Positions 1-8,300 of a DNA stretch of 64,000 nucleotides are shown here, piece by piece; the stretch's first letter is position 1; each line of letters begins with the position of its first letter. The position numbers and the translations under genes were made by a program. Under the pieces are notes generated by a model. It did no database searches and had not been told where the DNA came from. It saw nothing but the letters and a program-made list of their open reading frames with translations. Origin of the DNA: Variovorax brevis (lineage in GTDB: Bacteria; Pseudomonadota; Gammaproteobacteria; Burkholderiales; Burkholderiaceae_C); the NCBI RefSeq assembly GCF_030317105.1, contig NZ_JASZYG010000004.1:620001-684000 (forward strand), read 5' to 3'.

Positions 1-58
1 GCGCACCCGCGGCTGGGACGTGACCTCGCTGCGCATCAAGGTTCGATCGCACCGTTAG
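1..58 (+). CDS. 3' end of an unidentified gene
   Basis: Reading from base 2, the plus strand stays open for 18 codons (ending in ...IKVRSHR) and stops at TAG 56-58. The codons use G/C at the third position as the neighbouring genes do, so this is probably the tail of a gene that begins left of the window. Too little is present to name a family. The following 70 bases hold a 12-bp palindrome (CCTCCGCGGAGG, 76-87) without a T tract, and then the marR promoter. Confidence 0.35.
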   Translation, partial: RTRGWDVTSLRIKVRSHR

Positions 59-97
59 GGAGACTCTGATCAAGTCCTCCGCGGAGGGTCTGCAAAT

Positions 98-134
98 TTT
101 CATAAGCCTATTTATAATAAACGGGCTTATGAAA
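98..134 (+). promoter_or_regulatory. Promoter and probable MarR operator, perfect 11-bp inverted repeat
   Basis: Two arms, TTTCATAAGCC (98-108) and GGCTTATGAAA (124-134), are perfect reverse complements separated by 15 bases. The spacer contains a consensus -10 box TATAAT (113-118). The right arm includes the start codon of the MarR gene (129-131). No good -35 is seen (CTGCAA at 90-95). Transcription from this -10 would start near base 125, leaving only about 4 nt before the ATG, so the message would be almost leaderless; no Shine-Dalgarno sequence is present. A MarR dimer bound here would block its own promoter. Confidence 0.75.
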
Positions 135-602
135 CGAGACTACACCCAGCGCTTTGGCTTTCTGGTCAATGACGTCTCCAAGCTTTACGGCGAACAGTTC
201 GACCGGCTGGCGCGTGAACGCATCGGACTTTCGCGCGCGCAGTGCCGCGTGCTCGGCACATTGGCCATGCATGGCGACGAAGGCCCGCCCCTGTCGCAAG
301 CCGAACTCGCCCAACGCATCGAACTGAGCGCCATGGCCGCCGGCGCGCTGTGCGAGCGGCTGGAAGCGGCCGGCTGGATCCATCGGCAGCCCAGCCCGAC
401 CGATCGCCGCATGAACGAAGTTCGCCTGGCCCCCAGCGCCGTGAAGGCCCTGGACGCCGCGCTCACCATCAGCGACCAGGTGCAGGCCCGCGCCCTCGCG
501 GCGCTGTCGGCCGACGAACGCGCGCAACTGGTGTCGCTGCTCGGCAAGGCGCGCGAAGGCCTGCTGGCCCTGCAATCCGCACCGCAGGAGATCGCACCTT
601 GA
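129..602 (+). CDS. MarR-family transcriptional regulator
   Basis: 157-residue winged-helix repressor, the usual length for MarR. The helix-turn-helix lies at about residues 55-81 (LSQAELAQRIELS...ALCERLEAAGWI) and the wing at 86-101 carries the typical D-R-R (residues 92-94). Two cysteines (39, 75) could sense oxidants, but this is speculation. The start at 129 is the only reasonable one; there is no ribosome-binding site, in keeping with a nearly leaderless transcript. The stop codon overlaps the TTG start of the exporter downstream, so the two are one operon. MarR proteins paired with EmrB-type pumps usually repress the pump until a phenolic or drug ligand binds. The inverted repeat on its own promoter suggests autorepression. 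Confidence 0.9.
   Translation: MKRDYTQRFGFLVNDVSKLYGEQFDRLARERIGLSRAQCRVLGTLAMHGDEGPPLSQAELAQRIELSAMAAGALCERLEAAGWIHRQPSPTDRRMNEVRLAPSAVKALDAALTISDQVQARALAALSADERAQLVSLLGKAREGLLALQSAPQEIAP
586..590 (+). promoter_or_regulatory. Shine-Dalgarno AGGAG that selects the TTG start of the exporter
   Basis: AGGAG lies 8 nt before TTG 599 and inside the end of the MarR coding region. The next in-frame ATG (644) has no comparable site, which favours the TTG. Confidence 0.7.
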
Positions 603-2137
603 GCACGGGCACGACCTCGCACGCCGGCATTGCACACCGCGGGATGATCACCATCTCGATCATGCTGGCGACGATCATGCAGGCGCTGGACACGACCATC
701 GCCAACGTCGCACTGCCCCACATGCAGGGCAGCCTGCAGGCCTCGCAGGACCAGATCACCTGGGTGCTGACCTCCTACATCGTGGCCTCGGCCATCGCGC
801 TGCCGCTCACGGGCTGGCTGTGCGGGCAATGGGGGCGACGCAAGGTCTTCATCATTTCGGTGGTGGGCTTCACCATTGCATCGGCGTTGTGCGGGGTGGC
901 GAGCTCGCTGGTCGGCATCGTTGCGGCGCGGCTCTTGCAAGGGGTGTTCGGCGCGGCGCTGGTGCCGCTGTCGCAGGCGGTGCTGCTGGACATCAACCCG
1001 CGTGAAAAGGTCGGCCAGGCCATGGCGATCTGGGGCGCCGGCATCATGGTCGGGCCCATCCTCGGGCCGCTGCTGGGCGGCTGGCTCACGGAGAACCTCG
1101 ACTGGCGTTGGGTGTTCTTCATCAACCTGCCGGTGGGCATCTTCGCCTTGTGGGGCATCGCGCGCTACCTGCCGGAGAGCCGGCCGCAAGGCGAGAAGCT
1201 GGACATCTTCGGCTTCGTGACGCTGAGCCTTGCCATCGGCATGCTGCAACTCTTTCTTGATCGCGGCGAGCAACTGGACTGGTTCGACTCGTGGGAAATC
1301 AAGCTCGAAGCCGCTGCCGCGCTGATCGCCTTTGCCTTCTTCGTGGTGCACACGTGGACGGTGCAGGGCGTGTCGTTTTTCGACCGCGACCTGCTCAAGG
1401 ACCGCAACTTCGTCACCGGCCTGCTGTTCGCCTTCATCGTGGGCATGATCCTGTTTGCGACGATGGCCTTGCTGCCGAGCTTCCTGCAGGGCCTGATGGG
1501 CTATCCGGTGGTTTACACCGGCGCGGTGACGGCACCGCGGGGCATCGGGACCATGATCGCGATGATCATCGTGGGCCGGCTGGTGCAGCGCTTCGACGTG
1601 CGCGCCATCATGGCCGTCGGCTTCACGCTCACCGCATTCTCGCTGTGGCAGATGACGCGCCTCACGCTGCAGATGGACAGCACGCTGATCGTCTTCTCCG
1701 GCTTCGTTCAGGGGCTGGGCATCGGCTTCACGTTCGTGCCGCTGTCGACTGCCACCTTCGCCACGCTGGCGCCGCGCCTTCGGCACCAGGGCACGCCGGT
1801 GTTCAGCCTGCTGCGCAACATCGGCAGCAGCGTGGGCATCTCGATCGTGCAGGCGCTGCTCACCGAAGGTTCGGGCAAGGCGCATGCGGAGATCGCTGCG
1901 ACGCTGGTTCCAGGCAACCAGGGGCTCATCAACCTGCCCTCGCTCATGAACCCGGGCACGCTCAGCGGGCTGGCGGTGCTCAACAACGAAGTCACGCGAC
2001 AAGGCGCGCTCGTCGGATACCTGGATGACTTCGGGATCATGATGGTGATCACGGTGGTGGCGATTCCGCTGCTGCTGTTGATCCGCAATCCTCGACGCCA
2101 GCCGAGCGCAGAGGCTGCGATCGAAGTGCCGCACTGA
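599..2137 (+). CDS. DHA2-family (EmrB/QacA-type) multidrug efflux MFS transporter
   Basis: 512 residues, the normal size of 14-helix DHA2 proton/drug antiporters of the inner membrane. Recognisable motifs are LDTTIANVALP in helix 1 (residues 30-40, the DHA2 signature around D31), motif A GWLCGQWGRR (72-81) and motif C GAGIMVGPILGPLLGG (146-161). The start is taken as TTG 599 because AGGAG precedes it by 8 nt and TTGA overlaps the MarR stop; ATG 644 is the alternative and would remove 15 residues. No EmrA-type membrane fusion protein is adjacent, so it may work alone or with a distant partner. Probably controlled by the MarR protein of the same operon. The substrate cannot be told from sequence. 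Confidence 0.9.
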   Translation: MSTGTTSHAGIAHRGMITISIMLATIMQALDTTIANVALPHMQGSLQASQDQITWVLTSYIVASAIALPLTGWLCGQWGRRKVFIISVVGFTIASALCGVASSLVGIVAARLLQGVFGAALVPLSQAVLLDINPREKVGQAMAIWGAGIMVGPILGPLLGGWLTENLDWRWVFFINLPVGIFALWGIARYLPESRPQGEKLDIFGFVTLSLAIGMLQLFLDRGEQLDWFDSWEIKLEAAAALIAFAFFVVHTWTVQGVSFFDRDLLKDRNFVTGLLFAFIVGMILFATMALLPSFLQGLMGYPVVYTGAVTAPRGIGTMIAMIIVGRLVQRFDVRAIMAVGFTLTAFSLWQMTRLTLQMDSTLIVFSGFVQGLGIGFTFVPLSTATFATLAPRLRHQGTPVFSLLRNIGSSVGISIVQALLTEGSGKAHAEIAATLVPGNQGLINLPSLMNPGTLSGLAVLNNEVTRQGALVGYLDDFGIMMVITVVAIPLLLLIRNPRRQPSAEAAIEVPH

Positions 2138-2145
2138 ACGGACTT

Positions 2146-2430
2146 GCTCCTCTCCCCTCCGGGGAGAGGCTGGGAGACGGACCTGCTCCTCTCCCCTCCG
2201 GGGAGAGGTTGGGTGAGGGGCACCGGGCCGTGGATGAGCCTGCGCACCATCAACCGCCCGGTGCCCTCACCCCAACCCTCTCCCGGAGGGAGAGGGAGTA
2301 AAGACGGACTTGCTCCTCTCCCTTCCGGGGAGAGGTTGGGAGAGGGGCACCGGGCCATGGATGAGCCTGCGCACCATCAACCGCCCGGCGCCCTCACCCC
2401 AACCCTCTCCCGGCGGGAGAGAGAGTAAAA
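2146..2430. repeat. Tandem palindromic intergenic repeat (REP-like), two full units and one partial
   Basis: The 340 bases between the exporter and the phospholipase gene are filled by repeats. Two near-identical units start at 2186 and 2313 (period 127 bases), preceded by a partial copy from 2146. Each unit begins with a small hairpin (CCTCTCC...GGGGAGAGG) and contains long arms, in the first unit 2207-2228 and 2256-2277, which pair almost perfectly around a loop of about 27 bases. The arms match the CTCACCCCAACCCTCTCCC type of dispersed palindrome common in this group. It could fold in RNA and act as a terminator or mRNA end, but it has no clear T tract. Confidence 0.85.
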
Positions 2431-2477
2431 AGGGGGTCACACTAGAATTTGCGAACCTTCGTTGACCTGGAGTTGCC

Positions 2478-4061
2478 GTGGTGCCCATGCATGCCGTTCG
2501 TGCGTTCCTTGCCTGCACCCTGGTGCTGCTCTTCACGGGCTGCGCCAGCTTGCCAAGCCAGGATCAACGCACCGAAACCCGCGCGCTCACCAACACGGCT
2601 GACACCGGCCTCGGCAAGGCAGTGCGCGGCGAAACGTCGCAGCATCCGGGCAAGTCCGGCATCCACGCCCTGCCGGTCGCCAACGAAGCCTTCGCGGCGC
2701 GCATCCTGCTCGCGGAATCGGCCCAACGCACGCTCGACCTGCAGTACTACATCTGGCACCGCGACACCACGGGCGAACTGCTTTGGGAAGCCGTGTGGGC
2801 GGCCGCCGAGCGCGGCGTGCGCGTGCGCGCGTTGATCGACGATGCCAACACCAAGGGGCTCGATCCAATGCTCGCCACGCTGGACACGCACCCCAACATC
2901 GAGATCCGCCTGTTCAATCCCTTTGCCAGCCGCAAATTTCGCGCGAGCGGCTTCATCACCGACTTCACGCGGCTGAATCACCGCATGCACAACAAGTCGT
3001 TCACGGCCGACAACCAGGTCTCGATCGTGGGCGGTCGCAATATCGGCGACGAATACTTCGGCGCGAACATGGAAGTCGGCTTCCAGGACCTGGACGTGAT
3101 GGCGATCGGGCCCGTCGTGCAGGAGGTGTCGGATGAATTCGACCTCTTCTGGAACAGCGCGTCGGCCTATCCCGCGGCCAACATGCTGCCTACAGCCCCA
3201 TCCGACGGCGTTGCGCAACTGCGCGCCGGCTGGAGCGCCGTGCACGACAAGCCCGACGCGAAGAACTACGTCGCCGCGACACGCCAGACGCCGCTGGTGC
3301 AGCAGGTGGCCCAGCGCAAGGTGCCATTCGAGTGGACCACGGCGAAGGTGCTGCATGACGATCCCGCGAAGGCACTGAGTTCATCGGACCGCAAAGACCT
3401 GCAGATGCTCCCGCGGCTCGAACAGGCCCTGGGCAAGCCCGAGACCGAACTCGACCTGGTGTCGCCCTATTTCGTGCCCGGCAAGGAAGGCACGGCCGGA
3501 CTGGTGACGCTGGCCAAGCGCGGTGTCAAGGTGCGCGTTCTGACCAACTCCCTGTCGGCGACCGACGTCGCGCCGGTCCATGCGGGCTACGCAAAATATC
3601 GCAAGGAATTGCTCGAAGCCGGCATCACCGTCTACGAACTCAAGCCCGGCGCGGCTGTGCCCTCGCTCAAGGAGGATGACCGCTCCGGTGGCGGCCTGCC
3701 CGGTAGCGGCAGTGGCAGCGGCGGCGGTTCCGCGGCGAGCCTGCACGCCAAGACCTTCGCCTCGGACCGCAAGCGCATCTTCGTGGGCTCCTTCAACCTC
3801 GACCCGCGCTCGGCGCGCCTGAACACGGAAATGGGCGTGGTCATCGACAGCCCTGTGATCGCGAACGGGCTGGCGACCCAGCTCGACAAGCGCCTTTCGA
3901 ACGAGGCCTACCTGGTGCGCCTGAAGCCTGACGGCAGCATCGAATGGGTCGAGGGCAGCGCCACCGGCGACAAGGTCTTCGCCACGGAACCGGGAAGCAG
4001 CGGCATGCGGCGCCTGTGGGTCGATTTCCTGGGCGTGCTGCCGATCGAGTGGATGCTCTGA
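2478..4061 (+). CDS. Phospholipase D-family lipoprotein, cardiolipin synthase C (ClsC/YmdC)-like
   Basis: About 527 residues. The N-terminus is a lipoprotein signal ending LLFTGC, so the protein is probably anchored in the envelope. Two HxKxxxxD catalytic motifs are intact: HNKSFTAD (residues 171-178) and HAKTFASD (423-430), each followed by the usual G-x-x-N stretch. Two HKD motifs, the lipid anchor and the C-terminus resemble ClsC, which makes cardiolipin from phosphatidylglycerol and phosphatidylethanolamine. Hydrolysis of other phosphodiesters cannot be excluded. A Gly/Ser-rich linker of about 20 residues sits just before the second motif. GTG 2478, GTG 2481 and ATG 2487 are possible starts; GGAG at 2469-2472 favours the GTGs. 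A -10-like TAGAAT is at 2443-2448. No ClsB-like partner gene is adjacent. Confidence 0.85.
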   Translation: MVPMHAVRAFLACTLVLLFTGCASLPSQDQRTETRALTNTADTGLGKAVRGETSQHPGKSGIHALPVANEAFAARILLAESAQRTLDLQYYIWHRDTTGELLWEAVWAAAERGVRVRALIDDANTKGLDPMLATLDTHPNIEIRLFNPFASRKFRASGFITDFTRLNHRMHNKSFTADNQVSIVGGRNIGDEYFGANMEVGFQDLDVMAIGPVVQEVSDEFDLFWNSASAYPAANMLPTAPSDGVAQLRAGWSAVHDKPDAKNYVAATRQTPLVQQVAQRKVPFEWTTAKVLHDDPAKALSSSDRKDLQMLPRLEQALGKPETELDLVSPYFVPGKEGTAGLVTLAKRGVKVRVLTNSLSATDVAPVHAGYAKYRKELLEAGITVYELKPGAAVPSLKEDDRSGGGLPGSGSGSGGGSAASLHAKTFASDRKRIFVGSFNLDPRSARLNTEMGVVIDSPVIANGLATQLDKRLSNEAYLVRLKPDGSIEWVEGSATGDKVFATEPGSSGMRRLWVDFLGVLPIEWML

Positions 4062-4141
4062 CAGGCACCTGCGCGACTGTGGTGCAGGCGTCCTCGCGCC
4101 TAGAATTTTTGGCATCTTCCCGACCGACCCGGACGCCACTG

Positions 4142-5089
4142 ATGACCGCACCCTTTTCCGAAGCCCCTTCCCTTTGCGGCGCCCTGCGCCAGCCGCGCCA
4201 GATGCTGGCCGACCAGAAGTACGACGGCCACAAGTCCATTCACGACGACGCCATGGCCGAGGGCCTGGGCCTGCGCGCCGGCCCCATCGAAGGACCGACG
4301 CATTTCAGCCAGTTCGATCCGCTGCTGTTCCACGTGTTCGGCCCCGCCTGGTTCGAGACGGGCTGCATCAGCGCGCACTACCAGAACATGGTGGTCGAGG
4401 GCGAAGAGGTGCGCGCCTTCGTCACGCCCGTGGCCGGCCAAAGCGATTTCGTGCGCATCCACGCCGCGAAGCGTGACGGCACGCCGGTGCTCATGGGCAC
4501 GGCGTCGGTGGGCGATGCCAGCCGCTTCGCGCACGAGATCCCGCAACGCATCGCCAAGTTGCGACCGGCCGCGGGCTTGGTCATCAATCGCGACCTGAAG
4601 GTGGGACAACGCGGTGCCACCGTCGAGCGCATCCGCATGGGTTTCGACCAGCACATGGGCGACCACTACCCCTTCACGCTCGCAGACAAGCTCAAGGTGA
4701 TCACCGAGCCCAGCCCCTGGTACACGCGCGAGTCGGGCCACACGTCGCCTTGGGGGCGCGCGATCATCCCGACGGAGATGATCAGCGTGCTGCTCGGCTC
4801 CACCTCCGGCGAGTCGGGGCTGAGCGGCCGCAAGCCGGCGGTGGGCCTGTTCGCGGGGCAGCAGATCCGCTTGGTCAAGGGTCCGCTGTTCGTCGACCAG
4901 GACTACGAACTCGAACGCGAGATCGTCGCGCTCAGCGAAAGCGCGCGCACGGAGTCGGTGTGGATCCTCACCAAGGTGTTCGACGCATCGTCACGCGAAC
5001 TCGTGGCCGAGATGATCCTCAATGGCGCGGTGATGAAAGCGTCGTATCCAGACTACGAAGCCGAGGCACGCGAGTTGGGACTGGCCTGA
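4142..5089 (+). CDS. Hotdog-fold, MaoC-like hypothetical protein
   Basis: 315 residues without signal peptide or membrane segment. The layout suggests two hotdog-like halves: an N-terminal stretch with GPIEGPTHFSQFDPLLF, and a C-terminal half ending in an acyl-thioester-type segment (residues about 230-310). I place it near MaoC/hydratase-like proteins on general resemblance only; no catalytic D/H pair can be assigned with confidence. A -10-like TAGAAT lies at 4101-4106. It stands alone between the phospholipase and adhesin genes on the same strand, with 80 bases before and over 200 after. Function unknown. Confidence 0.6.
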   Translation: MTAPFSEAPSLCGALRQPRQMLADQKYDGHKSIHDDAMAEGLGLRAGPIEGPTHFSQFDPLLFHVFGPAWFETGCISAHYQNMVVEGEEVRAFVTPVAGQSDFVRIHAAKRDGTPVLMGTASVGDASRFAHEIPQRIAKLRPAAGLVINRDLKVGQRGATVERIRMGFDQHMGDHYPFTLADKLKVITEPSPWYTRESGHTSPWGRAIIPTEMISVLLGSTSGESGLSGRKPAVGLFAGQQIRLVKGPLFVDQDYELEREIVALSESARTESVWILTKVFDASSRELVAEMILNGAVMKASYPDYEAEARELGLA

Positions 5090-5204
5090 GGGCATTTGCC
5101 CCGCCCGCCCCCTCAAAACGCCACGCCAAGGCCCCTCAACGGGCGCCTCACCGGCGTTCTTAGGTACTTTCCAGAAGCCTAAAAATGTATCAAAAAGTTC
5201 ATCT

Positions 5205-5222
5205 CGTTACTAGAATGTAACG
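5205..5222 (+). promoter_or_regulatory. Adhesin promoter: -10 box flanked by a perfect inverted repeat
   Basis: CGTTAC-TAGAAT-GTAACG: two 6-bp arms (5205-5210 and 5217-5222) are exact reverse complements around the -10-like hexamer TAGAAT (5211-5216). The -35 region (TATCAA, 5188-5193) is poor, as in activator-dependent or tightly repressed promoters. Initiation would fall near 5224, giving a leader of about 80 nt before the ATG at 5305. A regulator bound to the arms would cover the -10 directly. Confidence 0.55.
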
Positions 5223-5304
5223 CGATGTTGCCGTCCCGGTGACACCCGCCCCGCGGCGTGCCTCCGGTTGCTGATGCGTGCCGCTCCGCTTCTGGAGACT
5301 TTGC

Positions 5305-8300
5305 ATGCACAGCCACTCGTCCATGAACCGTGTCTACCGTGTCGTCTGGAGCGACGCGCTGGAAATGTGGGTTGCGGTGGCGGAGAACGCGAAGGGCCGC
5401 TCCAAGGGCGGCAGCCGCAGGCGCCGCGTGGCGGCGTTGCTGGCGGCGCTCACCGGCGTGGCCATTCCCTTGGTGGCGCGGGCCGGGCCGGCGGACAACA
5501 TCGTGCTGGACGGCCGCACGCAGACCACGCTGACGACGCCATCAGCCCATGTGGTCAACGTCAACACGACGACGGTCAACGGGACGAACGCCTTCAACGC
5601 CTTCTCGAAATTCGGCGTGCAGGCTGGCGACACCGCCAACCTGTACCTGCCGACGGGCGCGAGCAACCTCATCAACATCATTCGCGATGCGCGCACGGAC
5701 ATCTACGGCGTCGTCAATGCGATCAAGGGCGGCGCCATCGGCGGCAACGTGTGGTTTGCCAATCCGCATGGCGTGGTGGTGGGTGCGGGTGGCGTGGTCA
5801 ACGTGGGTTCGCTCACGGTCACGACGCCGACCAGCGCCTTCGTACGCGACTTCTTCACGTCGAACAACAACCCCAATCCGTCGTCGGTGACGCAACTGTT
5901 GAACGGCACCGCGCCGGTCAATGGCGACGGGGTGATCTCGATCCAGGGGCGCATCAACGCGATCAACGGCGTGACGCTGAGCGCAGGCGCCATCAACGTC
6001 GGCGGCGCCATCTACAGTGGCGCGGCCTTCCAGGGAACGGCGCCGGATTTCTCTGATGTGGTCAACGCCAACGGCCTGGACGTGGCCACGGCGATGGTCA
6101 ATGCCGACGGACGCATCCGCATCGTGGCGCAGCAGGTGCAGGGCGGCACGGCGGCCGTGTCGCTCTCCGGCGCGCAACTGGTGGCTAACGACGTCGAACT
6201 CGCGGCAACGTCGACCCGAACGGATTCGTCGCTGGCGGTGTCCAGCGGTGTGGAAAAGGCGCTGGCCACGGCCAGCGTCGACATCCAGTCGAGCCAGGTC
6301 TACGCCAGGCAGGACCTCACGGCCAACGCGGCCGCCACGGTCACGACGGGCACCTACACCCTGCCCGTGGCGGTCACGGTGCAGCGCGCTGGCGCCAGCG
6401 CTTCCGTGAACGTCGGCGGCAGCAGCACGATCGAAGCCGGCCGCGATGCGACGCTCGCGGCCACGTCCGCCGTGACCACGCACGCGGCGCCGACATCGGC
6501 GCTGGCCAATCTCGCCGGCGATGCAGCCGTGGCGGTATCCGACGTCACCAGCAGCGCAAAAGTCCGCGTCACCGACAGCGCCGACCTGAAGGTCGCAGGC
6601 CATCTCGGACTCGCCGCCAGCAACACGGTGAACACCACGTCGATCGCCGACGCGACAGCCGCTGGCAGCAACGCCGCGGGCGCATCGGTGGCGGTGAGTC
6701 TTGTGGACAGCACGACGTCCGCCGTCGTGGATGGCGCTGCGCGCATCAGGGCCGGTGCGCTCGACCTGTCAGCGACATCCGCCAACACCGCGACCGTGAC
6801 CGCAAAGGCGTCCGCGCAAGGCGCGAAGGAAGACGCGGGCGGCCAGAGCGAAAGCAGCCAGACGCTGGCCAAGTACAAGGACAACGCCAGCACCACCGAC
6901 AACGCGGACGGCGAAGGCATCAAGGTCGCGGGCGCGGTGGTCGTGAGCGATCTCAAGAGCAGCACGCAGGCCTACCTCGCCTCGACGCAGGCAGCGACCG
7001 TCACCGGCGCGGTCAACGTCCAGAGCCAGGCGGGCAGCACCGTCGACGTGAGCGCCGACAGCAGTGCGACGGGCGGCGCCAATGGCGTTGCGGCGGCCGT
7101 GGCCATCAACCTGGCGAAGTTGAACAACGACGCCCATGTGGCGCAGTCGCTTCAGGCAGCGAGCCTGAACATCGGCGCGACGATGGCGCCCTCGGTGGGC
7201 TCGAACGACTTCACCACTTCAGCCGTGTCAGGCGCGGGCGCAAGCAATGTCGGCGTGGCCGGCGCACTGGCGGTCAACGCCATCGACAGTGCAACGACCG
7301 CCGCATTGCGCAGCGGCGCCAACGTCACGATGACGGGCACGGCGGGCGACGTGTCGCTCCACGCCGGCGAAGCCAGTTCGAGCAGCGCAAGCGCCAAGCC
7401 CGCCGACGGTCCCACGACCGGCGACAAGGTTGGCATCGGCGCATCGGTGGCGGTCAACGTCGTCGGCTCGCGCACGGTGGCGCAATTGGAAGACGGCGCG
7501 CAACTCGGCGGCGCACGCGACGTGAGCCTGTCCGCCATCAGCACGCACACGGTGAAGACGGAAACCGAAGCCGGCTCCGAAGGCGGCATCTCGATCACGC
7601 CATCTGCTGCCATTTCGCTGGTCAACAACACGACGCAAGCAACGCTCGGCACCAGTGCCAGCGCATTGACGCTTGGCGGCGACTTGTCGCTCGATGCGGA
7701 GCAAAGCGCCACGACCGAGACAACCGCCAAGGGCAGCGCAGTCGGCGGCAAGGCGGCGATCGGCGCGGCGGTCGCGGTCGCACTGGTCGATGACCTCGTG
7801 CAAGCAGACACCTCGCGCGCCATCGTGGCCAACGGCACGTCGGGCGCCGGCAAGGGCAAGGTCACGCTGAAAGCCCAGGGCGCATCGGCCAGCACGGTCA
7901 GTGCAACGGCCAGCGCCAGCGGTGGACATGAAGCCGGCGATGCCGGCGCCACGGATGCCGGCAGCGGCAAGCCGAAAGAAGACGGCAGCGTCGACGACAA
8001 GGTCGGCAAGCAACTCACCCTCGGCAAGAAGAAGCAGACGGCCAACCAGGTCGGCGATTCGAAGCAGCAAGCCTCGACCAGCGATGGCGTGGATGCGCAG
8101 AAGAACGGCGGTGCTTCGGCCAGCAGCAGCGAAGGCCAGGTCGCAGTGGCGGCGGCCGTGGGCGTCAACATCCAGAACTCGACGGCACGCGCCAAGGTGC
8201 CGGTGGACGTGACGTCCGCAGGTGCGCTCACGCTGGCCTCGTCGAACAACACGGACGCGAAGGTCACGGCCGACGGCAGCGCCTTGCCGCAGGACGACGG

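Noticed and set aside
76..87. Palindrome CCTCCGCGGAGG before marR as a terminator of the upstream gene
   Set aside because: No T tract follows and the stem would have no loop; it may be chance.
185..2134. Open minus-strand frame of 649 codons opposite the MarR and exporter genes
   Set aside because: His/Arg/Gln-rich shadow of a GC-rich membrane protein gene.
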